Shown: positions 11,601 to 22,600 of the stretch, piece by piece
Layout of the letters: the number at the start of each line of letters is the position of its first letter
Position numbering within the stretch: position 1 is the stretch's first letter
Assembly (NCBI GenBank): GCA_029224185.1
Contig: CM055196.1
Span: forward strand, 3,704,193 to 3,768,192
Direction of reading: 5' to 3'
DNA: 64,000 nucleotides
DNA from: Karalla daura
Lineage: Eukaryota; Chordata; Actinopteri; Chaetodontiformes; Leiognathidae
Position numbers and translations under genes: made by a program
The notes under the pieces: model-generated
Databases searched by the model: none
What the model was told of the DNA's origin: nothing
Seen by the model: only the letters and a program-made list of their open reading frames with translations

Positions 11601-13373
11601 GCAGTAATGTAATGAAGCAGATGAGGCAGTTAGCCGCAGTAAGTAAGTCCAGCAACTGTAACGCTGTCATGCGCACTATCAGCGTGAAGCAGTAGAAGTA
11701 TCATACATGCCAGCTTTTGCCGTGACCCAAGGCATCACCAGTATGTTTTATGCGTTCAGGAAAGAGGTGATGATAGACAATGGGTGTTTCTGGACTTGCT
11801 CTGATTTATTCATCAAACGTAAGTCCCTCTCTATGAGAAAAGCGGCACAATCCAATACAATATTGCTATTGAAATCCTCATGCCTGGGGCATCACTCATC
11901 CAGCCCTGACACTGGAAAAACAGAGACATGTGTTTTGTGAGTGTACGAGACGAGGGCGGAACGGTCTGTTCACACAATATACAGCACGGACAAAGCAAGA
12001 TAAATGACCCCGCATTCCGAGAACAGTGTCTCTTGGAAGTAGATGCAAAAATATGTAAAGGATGAACTTTTGCTCTGGCTTTTCTCACAATACGTAGAGA
12101 GTGTGTGCTTTGTGCGGGTTCTGACAGTTTTTTCGTGCACTCGCGCCGTTGTTCTGCAGTGCTGCACATTTCCTGTAAAACGGTCGCGCTTCTCACACAT
12201 TTACAACGATCTCCCACAGAAACGCACAGCTCCTCTGACAATCGCCCTTGATGAGTTAATTGGCTTTAAGGAAAAGAAACGGCCGCTGCTAAATGCTAAA
12301 ATGCCATAATCACGTCCCTTTGTGTGTGACAGTGATGCATGAGGAGATAATTAGAGGTGAAAAAAGTCACAAACAGTGCAGTAAAAAAAAAAAAGAAGCA
12401 CAGATTGGCCATTTTTCCCCGAGACTGTTTTATTTGAACATTCCTTGTTTCCTTGGAGTCCCAATTACATAAATTACAATAGTCTCAAGCAGTAAAACAG
12501 TAGCTTCATTACAGGATTAGACATCTTTTCCACACTTTTAACTTAAATGGGGATCAGATGTGGCCCCTCCCTTGGCCCGGGTGCCTCACGGCCTGACAGC
12601 GATTGCGCCTCGGACACTTTTTCCCGCACTCGTGTTCTCATGACTCACCCGGGCATGAGATGATCTCGCCCCTCGGCAGCGGCGGGGACGCGCATGCGTA
12701 TCCGCGGGCGGACCGCTTCAAAGCGGCGGCCGCTCGCCCCGGCACGACGAGACACAGGAACACGCGAGGCGGCCTGGGCGATCCGACCCAGCCGGGCCCG
12801 TGACAGATTCGCACTTTTTTTTTTTTGTCTTCAAGCTTTTACTCTCCCAGAAAGAGGAAAAAAAAACATCCGTCGAGGGTTTGTCTCCCGGACGACAAAT
12901 AGCTGGACGAGGCTCGGCGACTCTTGTTCTGCCGGTCCCCGCTAAACTGCGTGCGAGCCTTGATTTGCATGGCGTCGTGTCGCCAAACGACCGCGCGTTT
13001 CCCTTTGATGCTTTGAGAAGTTTTTCATGAAACAATTCTTGAGCGTCAACAGACGCTCGGCACGGAGTCAGTAATATCTCAGCCTTCGTAGTCGTCGAGT
13101 CGACGTGCTTGGGGGTGACGTGCCAGGGCCAGAGCGCTGTGTTGCTATTCCCGGGCGGGACTGATTGCCTGTCCCTCTCGTTTTGTCTTTCAGTACCCTG
13201 CGGCCCTCATGAACCTGGGGGCCATCCTCCACCTCAACGGCAAGCTGCAAGAGGCCGAGGCCAATTACCTCCGGGCGCTGCGCCTGAAGCCGGACGACGC
13301 CATCACCCAGTCCAACCTGCGCAAGCTCTGGAACATCATGGAGAAGCAGGGCATGAGGACCACGAGCCCCTGA
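2654..13373 (+). CDS. tmtc2: TMTC family (probably TMTC2) protein, C-terminal TPR exons; 5' part outside window
   Basis: Four exons, 2654-2735, 3950-4064, 8083-8146 and 13194-13373, splice in phase to the final 146 residues and a TGA stop. Every junction has GT/AG. The product is helical TPR repeat: it contains RLLEAAEMAEKAARLD, ASLNEAAEKYYGQAAILRPN and LRALRLKPDDAITQSNLRKL, with the A/G-Y-A-P spacing of TPR units, and ends in LWNIMEKQGMRTTSP. TMTC proteins are multipass ER-membrane proteins with lumenal TPRs. The family is linked to O-mannosylation of cadherin-type domains, and TMTC2 also to ER calcium homeostasis. The N-terminal membrane half is not in the window, so function rests on family membership. 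Assignment to TMTC2 rather than TMTC1, 3 or 4 rests on my recall of the very conserved C-terminus. Teleosts can carry two tmtc2 copies, and I cannot tell which this is. Confidence 0.8.
2736..3949 (+). other. tmtc2: tmtc2 intron, 1.2 kb
   Basis: Bounded by GT at 2736 and AG at 3948-3949. The 3' end is G/C-rich, and the acceptor is preceded directly by a run of 14 C (3934-3947) that serves as the polypyrimidine tract. Nothing else recognisable was seen. Confidence 0.8.
3950..4064 (+). CDS. tmtc2: tmtc2 coding exon B (TPR)
   Basis: It continues in phase 1 and reads QFLLEESRLLEAAEMAEKAA, then RLDGGEFDVVFSAAHML, ending with two bases of an Arg codon. The donor is GTGAGA at 4065. The exon is GC-rich compared with its AT-balanced intron flanks. 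The residues are helix pairs typical of TPR and closely resemble the vertebrate TMTC2 C-terminus as I recall it. Confidence 0.88.
4351..4414 (+). repeat. (CT)n microsatellite
   Basis: About 32 nearly perfect CT units, interrupted only near the 5' end. It generates Ser/Leu-only open frames on the + strand that are not genes. Confidence 0.97.
4905..4975. repeat. SINE-tail-like fragment
   Basis: The stretch GTATGAATGGGTGTGAATGG, followed by TATAAAGCATGTGCTAAATA, resembles the 'gtgtgaatgggtgaatg...gtaaagcgctatataa' tail found in many fish interspersed repeats. This is pattern recall with visible decay. A repeat-library search would decide it. Confidence 0.4.
8083..8146 (+). CDS. tmtc2: tmtc2 coding exon C (TPR)
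   Basis: A 64-base exon that reads QASLNEAAEKYYGQAAILRP and then N after completing a split Arg codon. The acceptor is TTTTGCAG and the donor GTGAGT at 8147. It ends in phase 0, so the last exon starts on a whole codon. Confidence 0.9.
8297..8320. repeat. Short perfect inverted repeat
   Basis: CGAGCTA and TAGCTCG flank a ten-base interior that, with its edges, includes the palindrome GCTAGCGCTAGC. It can form a hairpin or cruciform. No function is implied by position. Confidence 0.6.
8611..8638 (+). repeat. Poly-C tract (C28)
   Basis: Twenty-eight consecutive C bases, immediately followed by AATATAAC. On the other strand it is a poly-G tract able to form G-quadruplex. Very long C runs are also prone to assembly length error. 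Confidence 0.97.
9328..9383 (+). repeat. 14-bp tandem repeat, four units
   Basis: Four consecutive 14-base units close to GAGTTAGCATTAGC. The units differ at one or two positions each. It lies inside the last tmtc2 intron. Confidence 0.85.
10509..10531. repeat. (AT)n microsatellite
   Basis: Uninterrupted alternating AT within the last tmtc2 intron. Confidence 0.9.
12655..12990. promoter_or_regulatory. CpG-dense block in last tmtc2 intron, possible regulatory element
   Basis: CpG is far denser here than in the surrounding intron, especially at 12660-12800, with a NotI-type GCGGCCGC and a near-perfect NRF1-like palindrome GCGCATGCGT at 12690-12699. It lies about 300 bases upstream of the last tmtc2 exon. 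It could be an intragenic CpG island or a cryptic promoter. Promoter activity is inference only. Confidence 0.3.
13194..13373 (+). CDS. tmtc2: tmtc2 last coding exon (TPR and C-terminus)
   Basis: The acceptor is TTTGTCTTTCAG. The 59 codons read YPAALMNLGAILHLNGKLQE, then AEANYLRALRLKPDDAITQ, then SNLRKLWNIMEKQGMRTTSP, followed by TGA at 13371-13373. MNLGAILHLNGKLQEAEANYLRAL is a textbook TPR (LG at helix A, A in helix B, P after it). The exon is strongly GC-biased at third positions, unlike its intron. Confidence 0.92.
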   Translation, partial: YPAALMNLGAILHLNGKLQEAEANYLRALRLKPDDAITQSNLRKLWNIMEKQGMRTTSP

Positions 13374-13845
13374 GCCCTGAACGCCCCCACCCCGGCAGGG
13401 GGGAGTGGTGGGGCGGCTGGCTCGGCCTACGCGCTTCCTCGTCCGCTCAGTCGCCCGGGGACGGATGGAGGAGCCTCAGGGAGGACGTCCGCTCGGCCAG
13501 GCACCTGGCTGTGCCGCACAGCCCTGCTCGTGACTCTGGGCTCCCAGCCGCTGCGAGGCGTTGGCCCGATCGCTCAGAACTCCCCCAGTGCTCCGACCAG
13601 GAGCCACCGATTCCGTTCTCTCTGTCCCTTTATAACTAGAGCACTTGAACTCGAGATAGGTACATCCCTCGGCATTTGTGATGAATTAGGGGTTTTTTTT
13701 TGTTTTCGTTTTTGTTTTGTTTTTTTGAATAAGCAACCGTAGTTCAAAGCAGGCGTACTGTTGCCCGTGGAGCGGTGTGAGGTAAACTTACGAGGGGGGA
13801 AGGAATCTCAGAGTTCTGCACTGAGGGTATTTTCCATCGCCGTTT

Positions 13846-13851
13846 AATAAA
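13846..13851 (+). terminator. tmtc2: Proximal polyadenylation signal AATAAA
   Basis: An exact AATAAA, 473 bases after the stop codon, followed within 25 bases by GT-rich sequence (CTCTTGGTTGG). It may produce a short 3' UTR isoform. Confidence 0.5.
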
Positions 13852-14314
13852 GCTCTTGGTTGGATAAGATGCTCCGTACGATAATGAAGAAAACAAGCCA
13901 ATATGAAGAACTGGATGGCCCCCAAAGTCACTAAATTGATAACTTCGATCGGACTCGCATCCTGAATCGCTTTGTTTTTGCTGTTGAGATCGCGCCAGGT
14001 GCGAGTGTCAGCACCGCTGTCTCCAAACCATTTGTGGCGGATATTTGACGAAAGCTCAGACGAGAAAAGGGAATTCGATTTTGGCGGCCATCGCAGCACA
14101 ACTGTAGCCATTTGAAAACCAGGCGAAGGCCGGATTGCGCCGGGGACAGCGCTTCCGGGCGCGGATCCTCACATGAAGGTGAAATTCGGGACTCCTCTCT
14201 TATCACGGTCGAATGCCTTAAAATAGCACGTGTGAATCTCTGCCCGCTGCCTTCCTTTTGGATGTCCCAGACGGCGAAGAGCGGGTGCGGCGGCAGGCTG
14301 GGTGACACCCCCTC

Positions 14315-14352
14315 CACACACACACACACACGCACACACACACACACGCACG
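14315..14352 (+). repeat. (CA)n microsatellite in 3' UTR
   Basis: An almost pure CA run with two CG interruptions. Confidence 0.95.
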
Positions 14353-15133
14353 CCTGAAGCTTTTATAAAGGAGTCGGAGCGGACGACAAATTTCCTCAAA
14401 CCAAATACAAGAGCTATGCTGACGCACACCCTTTCATCACAGATCAATGCACGCGGTGTCGGAGGTCTGAGGGAAACGATTTTGATGCCTACGTTTTTGT
14501 CGGAATGAGACTAACTTTGTTGTGTTTGTACAAATGAATCCTAATATATACCTACGTTGCGCACCATGTACGGAAGTTCGCGCGGCAGAGAGAAAAAAAA
14601 AGGAGCCAGGCTTGAAGCAGAAGCTCAGGCAGGAAGGGGTTTGGCTCCTCACACGAACGGATTTCCCACCTCGTCAAATCACAGTCTCAAGGTCTCGTTT
14701 TGTATATATTCTGTGCAATTAACATCTGTCTGTTCGTACGTTCGTTCGTTCGTTGTCAGCATACAGTAAGTGAAACGGCACCCCCCCCCACACACACACA
14801 CCCCCGGAAATAAGAATATGTACAGTGCTGTTTGTTCATCGGCCACCGACCTCCTGAGCTATTTGTGTCCTTAGTTTGTACGTTGTAAGTTATTGCTTCG
14901 TGTTACCTTGGCAGGAGAACCAGCTGGCACTGTGTTTTTACATGTAAACCGGAGGAAGGTGACGTCCCAAATACAGCCGAGTGGGCCCTTTTTACAGATG
15001 ATTTAGAGAGCAACAGCCGGGATGGATCAATAATCCAAATACTTGTTCACTGGTGTCCATCACCTCAGTGTTTCCGACTGACGCTCACTCGTGATATGTT
15101 CAGACTGTTCACCGTTCACATTCATCCCCGCCC

Positions 15134-15165
15134 ACGCACACGCACACACACACACACACACACAC
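15134..15165 (+). repeat. (CA)n microsatellite in 3' UTR
   Basis: A CA run that starts in CACGCA and becomes pure. Confidence 0.93.
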
Positions 15166-15252
15166 CCCGTTGTCAAACTGTGTGCTCATTTCTCCCGTGT
15201 GTATATAGAGTGTTTATGAGCAAACACTTGTAATTGTTATTGCTTGAGTGAA

Positions 15253-15280
15253 GGAGGAGGAGGAGGAGGAGGAGGAGGAG
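15253..15280 (+). repeat. (GGA)n microsatellite in 3' UTR
   Basis: About nine GGA units; the G-rich strand is in the sense of the putative transcript. Confidence 0.95.
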
Positions 15281-15521
15281 CAAAAAAAACAAAAATGAAG
15301 CGTTTCACTCTGTGTCTCTGCTCAGGGATCTCAAACGGTGGGTTATTGCAGAAACTTGTTCACAGAGCGTTTACTAAATTAAAGATTTATTTTTTTGAAA
15401 GTTGTTGTATTTGTATAAATTATGGAGATTTGTAGCTTTTTTTTCCCCTCTCCTTTCTTTTGTAAAGACGAACAATGTGCCAGACTAGACTTTTCTTCCC
15501 AAATGTTGCTTTCTTTTCCAC

Positions 15522-15527
15522 AATAAA
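15522..15527 (+). terminator. tmtc2: Distal polyadenylation signal AATAAA
   Basis: An exact AATAAA followed by TTTCCAGTGTTCTG and later T/G-rich sequence. It lies after an AT- and T-rich stretch that looks like a UTR end. Confidence 0.55.
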
Positions 15528-18500
15528 TTTCCAGTGTTCTGCTTTTGCTTCGCCTTCCTGTGCAGCCGTCTTTGAAGCCGACCTTGCGGGCGTCTCCGCC
15601 TCACACTCCGTGGCAACGTCCGCAGTCCCGGGTCGGGTCTTCCCTTCTCTGTCTCGTGTGGGATGTCGGACTTAATGGGGTGGTCTTGCATGCTGTGGGA
15701 CAAGGTTTTACAAGGCATTTAAAGTCCCCCGCCCCGCCGCCCCCCCTTTCGGCCCCCCTGCAGATTTTCTAGAATGCGTCATAAAATCAACTCAAATGGA
15801 TCTCCTCCGCTTTTGATGTTCCAACAACAAAGTCGACGTGTAAATATTCCCATATGGAGAGGGCCGACACGTGGCCGATAGGTTTCGCTTGCAGCCGCCC
15901 CCTGCAATACACACCCTGCTGACAGGCGAAAGCCCCATCCCGAGATGGGGGCGGTCTCCTCTCACATGTCCAGGTGGAAGAGGTCCAGGTCCCCGTATTT
16001 TGTCATATATATATATATACACGGTTGTCTTGGAAAAATTCTGCGTTGGTCCGGAAACTACTGGAAAACGTCCGTGGCATTGTGTACATCCGCGATCCGC
16101 AGATCATGAATCCTAATGACTCTAGCCGTGATTATTAGCTTTGGGAATCTGATGCTGACTTGCGTATGCGCCGACTCGGTAATCACCCTGATAATCTGGT
16201 GCCATTATTAGATCCAAAACTCAATTTGTCCACTGCCTCCGTTTGTCATCCCGTAACTGCTAGACTGACGACATGATGGTGCCTGACCGAGCCGAGGCTG
16301 TTGCACATGGTAAACGTTAGCCGCTGAAACTTGCATATCTACCAATGTGAGAGTTTGGGCAGGCAGGTGTTTCTTGGTACAGTATGTGACTCAGACCACC
16401 ACGGAAGCCCGAGATAGAAGACAGGCTCTCTTGAGCGCACGTTGGAGCCAAAACGGTGAACGTTTCCAGGTTACCTTGTCATGACAGAATTGGCTCTACG
16501 TGGCCTAGAGTGTTATTTCATGTAGAACTAATGATAGATCTGTTGGTGGGTTAGGTATAGGGTTTGGGTCGGGGGCAGGCACATTCAGTCAATAGTCCTC
16601 TCTCATATGCAGTTCCAGCCTTAACGTTCCCTGATAGCGTCCCTAAGAACGAACTAAGCAGATCCATGTAGAGCTCATTAGTTTATTTGGGATCTCCGTG
16701 TGAGCGGTCCTAAACACAAAGTGATGTTTTCCCACTCCCGCGTCCTCATTTCCATCCAGCGTGTTTACGCGGGCGTCTAGTTTTGTCGGTCGTTATTAGT
16801 GCTGCGCGGATTAAATTAGAGGACTAATGGCAAATCAAGGATCCTCCCCCGCGGGCTGCATAATCACGGGCGACGGCCTGTAAACGGTGCGGAAGATGGC
16901 AAACTGACGTGGCGTCGCCGCTTCGAATGTGATTCAGCGATGACTCAAGTTAGCGTCGAAACGTTCAGCTCATCTTATACAGACATTTACCGCGAGAAAC
17001 ATGCCGAGTGTGAGAGTATAAGACGAGGCCTGAGAAACACCGTCTCGGAGAAAATTACACCTCGAGCCGCTTGATTTCCTTTCCTTAGATAAAAACATTC
17101 ATCCCTCCCTCATGTTGTGAGATAAACCCTGGATCACCTGTGTCCGGCTCGCAAAGGGAAATCAAAAACTTGTCTGTTTTCCACCCTGGGACCTGGACGC
17201 ACTTCGTTGCTTCGTATGACCTCTCGCGGGGCTCGGGGTTCAGGCTGGGAGAGGGGAATTTCTTTCTTATTAAGGCCTCTGAGCTCGCAAATCTTCCCGC
17301 CGTTATCGGGCAAATATTGTGCGGTATGCGCCGATGAGCTATCATCGCTTTGATCTGCAGGCGGCTGAGCCGGCAGCTCACACAGCACCTGGCTCGCTTC
17401 TGGAGAGCTGGACGGCCGTGCGTGATGCTGGCAAGCCCTCTCGCCCGCTGGACCCAATATCCACCGTTATTACTCGACACGAGAAGCATTAAGATGGGAC
17501 TCTGCTTCGCATTACTCGAGCGTTTTGATGTCCAGAAAGGAAATTGTCTTTCTTTCGTCGTACGCCACCGTGCACGGCTTTTGCTACTTCGGTAGCAGGG
17601 AACGACAGTAGGCAGCTATAATAGCGCTCGTTAGACGACGGCAAATGATGCAGAGGGACCCTGGAGGGGTTTCTTGCGCTGATAGAATGAGTTAGAGCCC
17701 TGTCAAAGTTTCCAGATGCCTGGTAGAAAGAGAGAAACGATCTGCCTTTTAACCAGTGATATGATGACTGAATCTAGGACAAGAGGCAGCTTCCCAGGAT
17801 CATCTCTGGTTTCGCCTGACTCTATTTATACCAAAAACCGAAAAAGGGAACAGTTTCAAAGCTTGTAATGCCGCTTTTATGGAATACCTGCAATAACTAA
17901 TGTTAAATCAGGCCTGTAAATTGGTGTGCCCCAGAAAGCAGTGCCTAATAGTGTCTAACAACAGGTAAAGTACGAGCTGTAGATCATTTAGACCATTCCT
18001 CTTCACGACACTCGCTGAAATGATGATACTGTCAAAGTTAGGGAGAGATGGAGAGCGTGTGTATATCTGTGCAAAGGGAGAACGTGTGAGGGAAGGAGGA
18101 AATGAGCACGGTGGGTGGTTCTCTGTCGTCCGCGTGATAAATCTCGGTCTGCATTTGTTTTTTAGCCTTTCACACCGGCCTTCTGACAAGTGTGAAGTGT
18201 CTAATATATGTGTGTGTGGAAAGTGTGAAGCCGAACTTGCCGGTGCAGGTGAACTCCCGGAACTCAAGAGTCTTGTGTTTCCCCAAACGTAGGAATCCTC
18301 CAGCGTCCGTCATGAATTTTGACTAATTGTTTGCTTTGGACCTCTCTGCTCTATTTGTCTAGTTGGAGTTGATCCCTGCGTGTTGTAGCTATATTCATCC
18401 ACTGACACACACACATGCTCTTGTGTTTGTGTGTGTGCTTGTGCAGGTGTGGAATCTTAGCATTAAGAGGGAGGCAGAGACACAATCCAGATACCCATCT

Positions 18501-19210
18501 CTCCCAAAACGGCTACCCCTGAGGATTTACAGGGTGCTATTAACAGCCCGGCCCTGGCCACCATCTGAACACACCATTTTCATGCTCCTTTTCTTTTTTT
18601 CCTTTTCCTTTCTTCTCTTGGATGCAGAAACCAATGCCTCGCTTTCTTTCCTTTTTTTTCTTCTTTTTTTATACCTCTCTGCTCTGACAAATTGCACTTT
18701 GCCTCCCCTCCGTCCTCGCCGACGTGGAGAAGCGGAGACGCGCTGCGTGTGTGTTCGTGTGTGTGTGCGCGCGCGCGTGAGTGTGAGAAGAGTTACGAGT
18801 GCGTGCGCGGAGAGGGGGCAGGTGGCCTGTGCGCGTCGCGGCGTCAGGATCGCTTAGTTCCACGGACGAGAGACGAGACATGAAAATCCAGCTGCGCACT
18901 GTCAAAACAACCCGGCTCATCTCCAGACAGCTGGATTTCCATTCAGACAATCAGGACTGCACGCATGCTTAGGACAGTATTTATAGGCCCCCGGGCTGTG
19001 TGCAGTCCAGCGCCGCTGGCCCTTAGAACCCCCTCTTTTGTGCACGGGCGGCCGCCACCTGAAGATCCGTGTCGTGCAGCGGAGTGACGGAGAGGAGACG
19101 TGCACTCAAAGTGATTCCAGGTGACGTAGCGCACGGAGACAACTTTAGCCGTCGTCCTCCTTCGTTGGAGCGTTGCAGAGATGCAGCCTTTGAGAAGCAC
19201 ATCACGGTTT

Positions 19211-19290
19211 TATCATCGTCAATTAGATTTTATTTATGGAGCACGTGTCGTGCACAGGGCGAACTCGGTGTGCTTTACAGTGGTTAAAGC
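19211..19290. repeat. Retroelement-tail-like fragment
   Basis: TTTTATTTATGGAGCACG followed by GTGTGCTTTACAGTGGTTAA resembles the 'ttttatttatatagcacttt...aaagtgctttacag' end shared by many fish SINEs and LINEs. It is diverged, and the call is from recall. Confidence 0.45.
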
Positions 19291-19573
19291 AGTTGCAATA
19301 GATCCATCATGCCATCATGGTAGACCCCTCCCCTCCTCGCCCACAGATTGCCCAATAGATTTTCTAACGTAATCTAATTTCTTTGTATTTGTTTCTCAGG
19401 GATTTTTTCTGGTATTTCCGGGGTATGGATCGAGAAAAGATGGAGAAGATGGCAGGTTTCAGTGGTTTTCGTTTTCGATCAGGAGTACCAACTGAATTTC
19501 AGTTTTTTGATGTTACTCCAACTCTGCAGTATCTCTGCTATGTCTCAAGGTGCTTCTTCATTCCTGTACGCCC

Positions 19574-19636
19574 TGTGTGTGTGAGTGTGTTTGTGTGTGT
19601 GTGTGCGTGTGTGTGTGTGTGTGTGTGTGGGTGTGT
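19574..19636 (+). repeat. (GT)n microsatellite
   Basis: A long GT run with scattered interruptions. It yields Val/Cys-only open frames. Confidence 0.95.
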
Positions 19637-22600
19637 AGCCTAAATATCTCTCGCCAGGCTTCTTGCATCTTGCATCGCTTACATGCTCTTCGTTACTTGT
19701 GAGTTTAAACCTGACTCACGTGTCCTGATCTCCTTCCAGCCGTTGTCGGCGTCTGTAGTCTCGGGATCACAACCTGACATGGGTTCCTGTCAATCACCAG
19801 CTCTGAGATCAGCCTCTGGAAGATCTAAGGTCTTGTCATCTGTATCTGGTTGTAGACGACGATGTGGATCAAAGTTTTACGGGCTGGTTCTGATCCTCCA
19901 CCGTTTCTCTGAGGTTCTCCCTTCATCATCTCTGAGTGAATGGCAGCTCAGTATAGTCGAACCCCTCCCTCCCCTCCCGGATGGAGCTGCTGAGGATCGG
20001 CTTCTGGTGTCCGCCAGCTCCAGAGACTAGGTCCAACCTGGGAGGACTGCTTGGTGAAGCCTCCGAAAGCTGCTGGATATCTGGAGAGAGCAACACACCC
20101 ACGCCGTCGTTACTCATGATCAGCAGGATTAGCGATGAAATCCCTGGGAGGGTGTTTTCTGTCGACAAAAATCATAGCAAAAGAAAACACCTGTCGCAGC
20201 CATTTCTCGTAAATAAGAACAGAAGAGTGAAGAATGAAGGGGTCAATGAAAGCAAAAGGTAAAATAAAAACGAGTCCATCAGCTCATCCATGCAGCTACA
20301 CACCATCTTTTACAGAATAGAATATAACAGAAAAACACACATTCAGTAGTGTTAGTAGGAGTTCTGCGAAGAACAGTGTTGCAAAGAAACAGCGCCTGGA
20401 TTTATGTGCTGAGAGTGATTTTGAGGCAATAGAAAAAGAAACTTGTTGTGGTTGTTCTCGTCGGGGCCAGCTGGACTTCACACGGCGGTGACCCGATGTC
20501 ACTCACTGGAAGGCTCGGAGGCAGCGTGTCAGCAGACGAGTGCTGCTTGATTGCAGTGGCACGTCCTGCCTCGCAGACAGGTCGCATAGGGTAAGGCCTC
20601 GGAATGAACATAATTAGAATAATCGATCGCTGGGATCGGCCCGCTTTTCATCTGGCTCGTTTCATTGCCCGGGACGGTCTCGTGTTGCTGTCAGTGGTCG
20701 GACGGACACGTCGACATGGACCCCGGGGCTGATTCGGAGAGTGTCCCGTAACGCTGGGTTAAAATGTGCAGGCTGACGTGACAACACCCGCGGTAGCTCG
20801 GCAGACGGAGGCGCTACTTCTTCTCCCGTCCCATTTAATGATTTCCAGACACCACATCAGTGTATTTTCGACGCAACTTATTTTCAAATGGCCACAGATT
20901 TGTAGGCTTGTTCTCCATCATGTTAACGCACTTATCTCCCCCGCCGTGTCCCAGACAACTGAGACGTCTGGCACCTCACCATTTTCAGCCGGGATTCATA
21001 GTGAGAGGTCTCTGCGATCGGGCCAGTTTCCACTGAACAGGAACACGGTGCAGCGGACTTGCTTCGCCGTGCAAACTGTCTGCACTGTACGGGCTGAGCA
21101 AGAAACAGCACACAACGCACACCTTTCGCTTCACCACAGATTCCGATGCCTCCTGAATCCACGCAGACTGACGTCTGTCCCGAGAGTTTGGAGGGGGGGA
21201 GGGAGGGGGGTGCATTTTACAGAGCGCATGTCTCAGTTTCAGCTTTTGCCTTTGATCAATCTCATTATCTTGATAAAGTGAGCTTTTTTTTTGCAGGGGG
21301 GTACCATCACTCTGCTTGTTTCTTGGCCAGACCCCCCCACCGCCGCCACCACCACCAAAGCAGGGTTGTCCAGCCAGTTATATATCCTTCACGCAGCAGG
21401 AATGGCTGATTAAGTTCCTCGGAGACCCATTAGAGCAGGCAACCTGTCCCCCTCAGCCACTGCCACCATCCATCATGCAAATCTAGAACACGACCGTGGA
21501 GCTCAAGTCCACCACAGTCTGCTTTATTATACCCTCATGTCACAAGCAGTAAAAAGTCTGCTGCTAACAACTCTGGACATTTCCTTCAGAAAGCGCTCGT
21601 ATTAACAGAAATGGGACACCGGTGGAGGGGAGGGGGCGAGGGAGGCAGGAGCAACAGGTTGGGTATCAGTGGGCAGCAGGGAGTGAGTGCCCCCCTCGCT
21701 CCTGCCCCATATCTCCTCTCGCCGTGGTAGCTGATGCAGGTAGCTGGTTATGGGACGGATCTCGGACCGCCCTGTGTTATTCTAGCCTCTTCCCTGGCAA
21801 AGGAGGTAATTTGCAAATAGGCTTCAGGACACTCAGCACCGGGGCTCCAGCCTAGAGGCCCCTCTGACAGTTCTCATACAGATTCCAGTGGAAAATTTCT
21901 CCAAGCTGCTGTCTGGACACCTACCAGTGGGCCCGACCAAGCTCCAGGAGGCTCCTCAGGCAGTTTATTCTGATTAGAAACATCATGCTGCTCTGTTATT
22001 AAGTCTTCCAACTTCAAAATTTACACAGTGATAATTAAAGCTGCTTATCACTGAAGATAAGAGTTATGTCATAACCCATTTCATACAAATAGCTATTGAG
22101 GTAGATGCGTAATTGTCCACAGCTCTGGCATTTACTGGATCCTTTCTCCAGGTAAACATCACTATTTTTCTGCTGGAATCAGCTCCTGTGACAGCCTTGA
22201 TAATGCCTTCGACTACACATTCGCAGCTGAAGCCATAAGCTGATGAAGTTAAGAGTTCCAGTGTGCCTTTAAGATGAAGTGTTTATTTGGCCGGAATACT
22301 CCCGGCGCTGTTAAAACAATTAACAGATGCACCCAGAATTCGATTTATCGTCTGCCAAGACTTGTCTGCGTATTTCATCTGCTGAGACGACCTTAACGCA
22401 GCCTCACACACACACAGACACACGTGTGGCGTCTGCTCACACGCAACTGTGCCTTCTGTCAAAAGGTCCCGTGCTTTTCCCTTCTCGCACCAAACGGCTT
22501 CGCAAGTCCGCCCGCTTTCAAACAACGCGTAGCGCCATTACACGCCTGATTGTAATTGATGCCTTTGATTGTGTCAGGCCCCCTCCCCTCCCCTCCCTCC

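Larger units (their letters stand above)
8147..13193 (+). other. tmtc2: tmtc2 last intron, 5.0 kb
   Basis: GT at 8147 and AG at 13192-13193. It contains a 28-base C run (8611-8638), four 14-base tandem units (9328-9383), a TA run near 10509-10531, and a CpG-dense block at about 12655-12990. No additional exon was recognised. Confidence 0.8.
13374..15545 (+). other. tmtc2: Putative tmtc2 3' UTR
   Basis: This follows the stop codon directly and contains AATAAA at 13846 and 15522. The end is set about 20 bases past the second signal. It is rich in low-complexity sequence: a T-rich run near 13690-13730, CA tracts at 14315-14352 and 15134-15165, GTTC units near 14738-14757, and a GGA tract at 15253-15280. 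Long 3' UTRs are plausible for this gene, but the true end is inferred. Confidence 0.55.
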
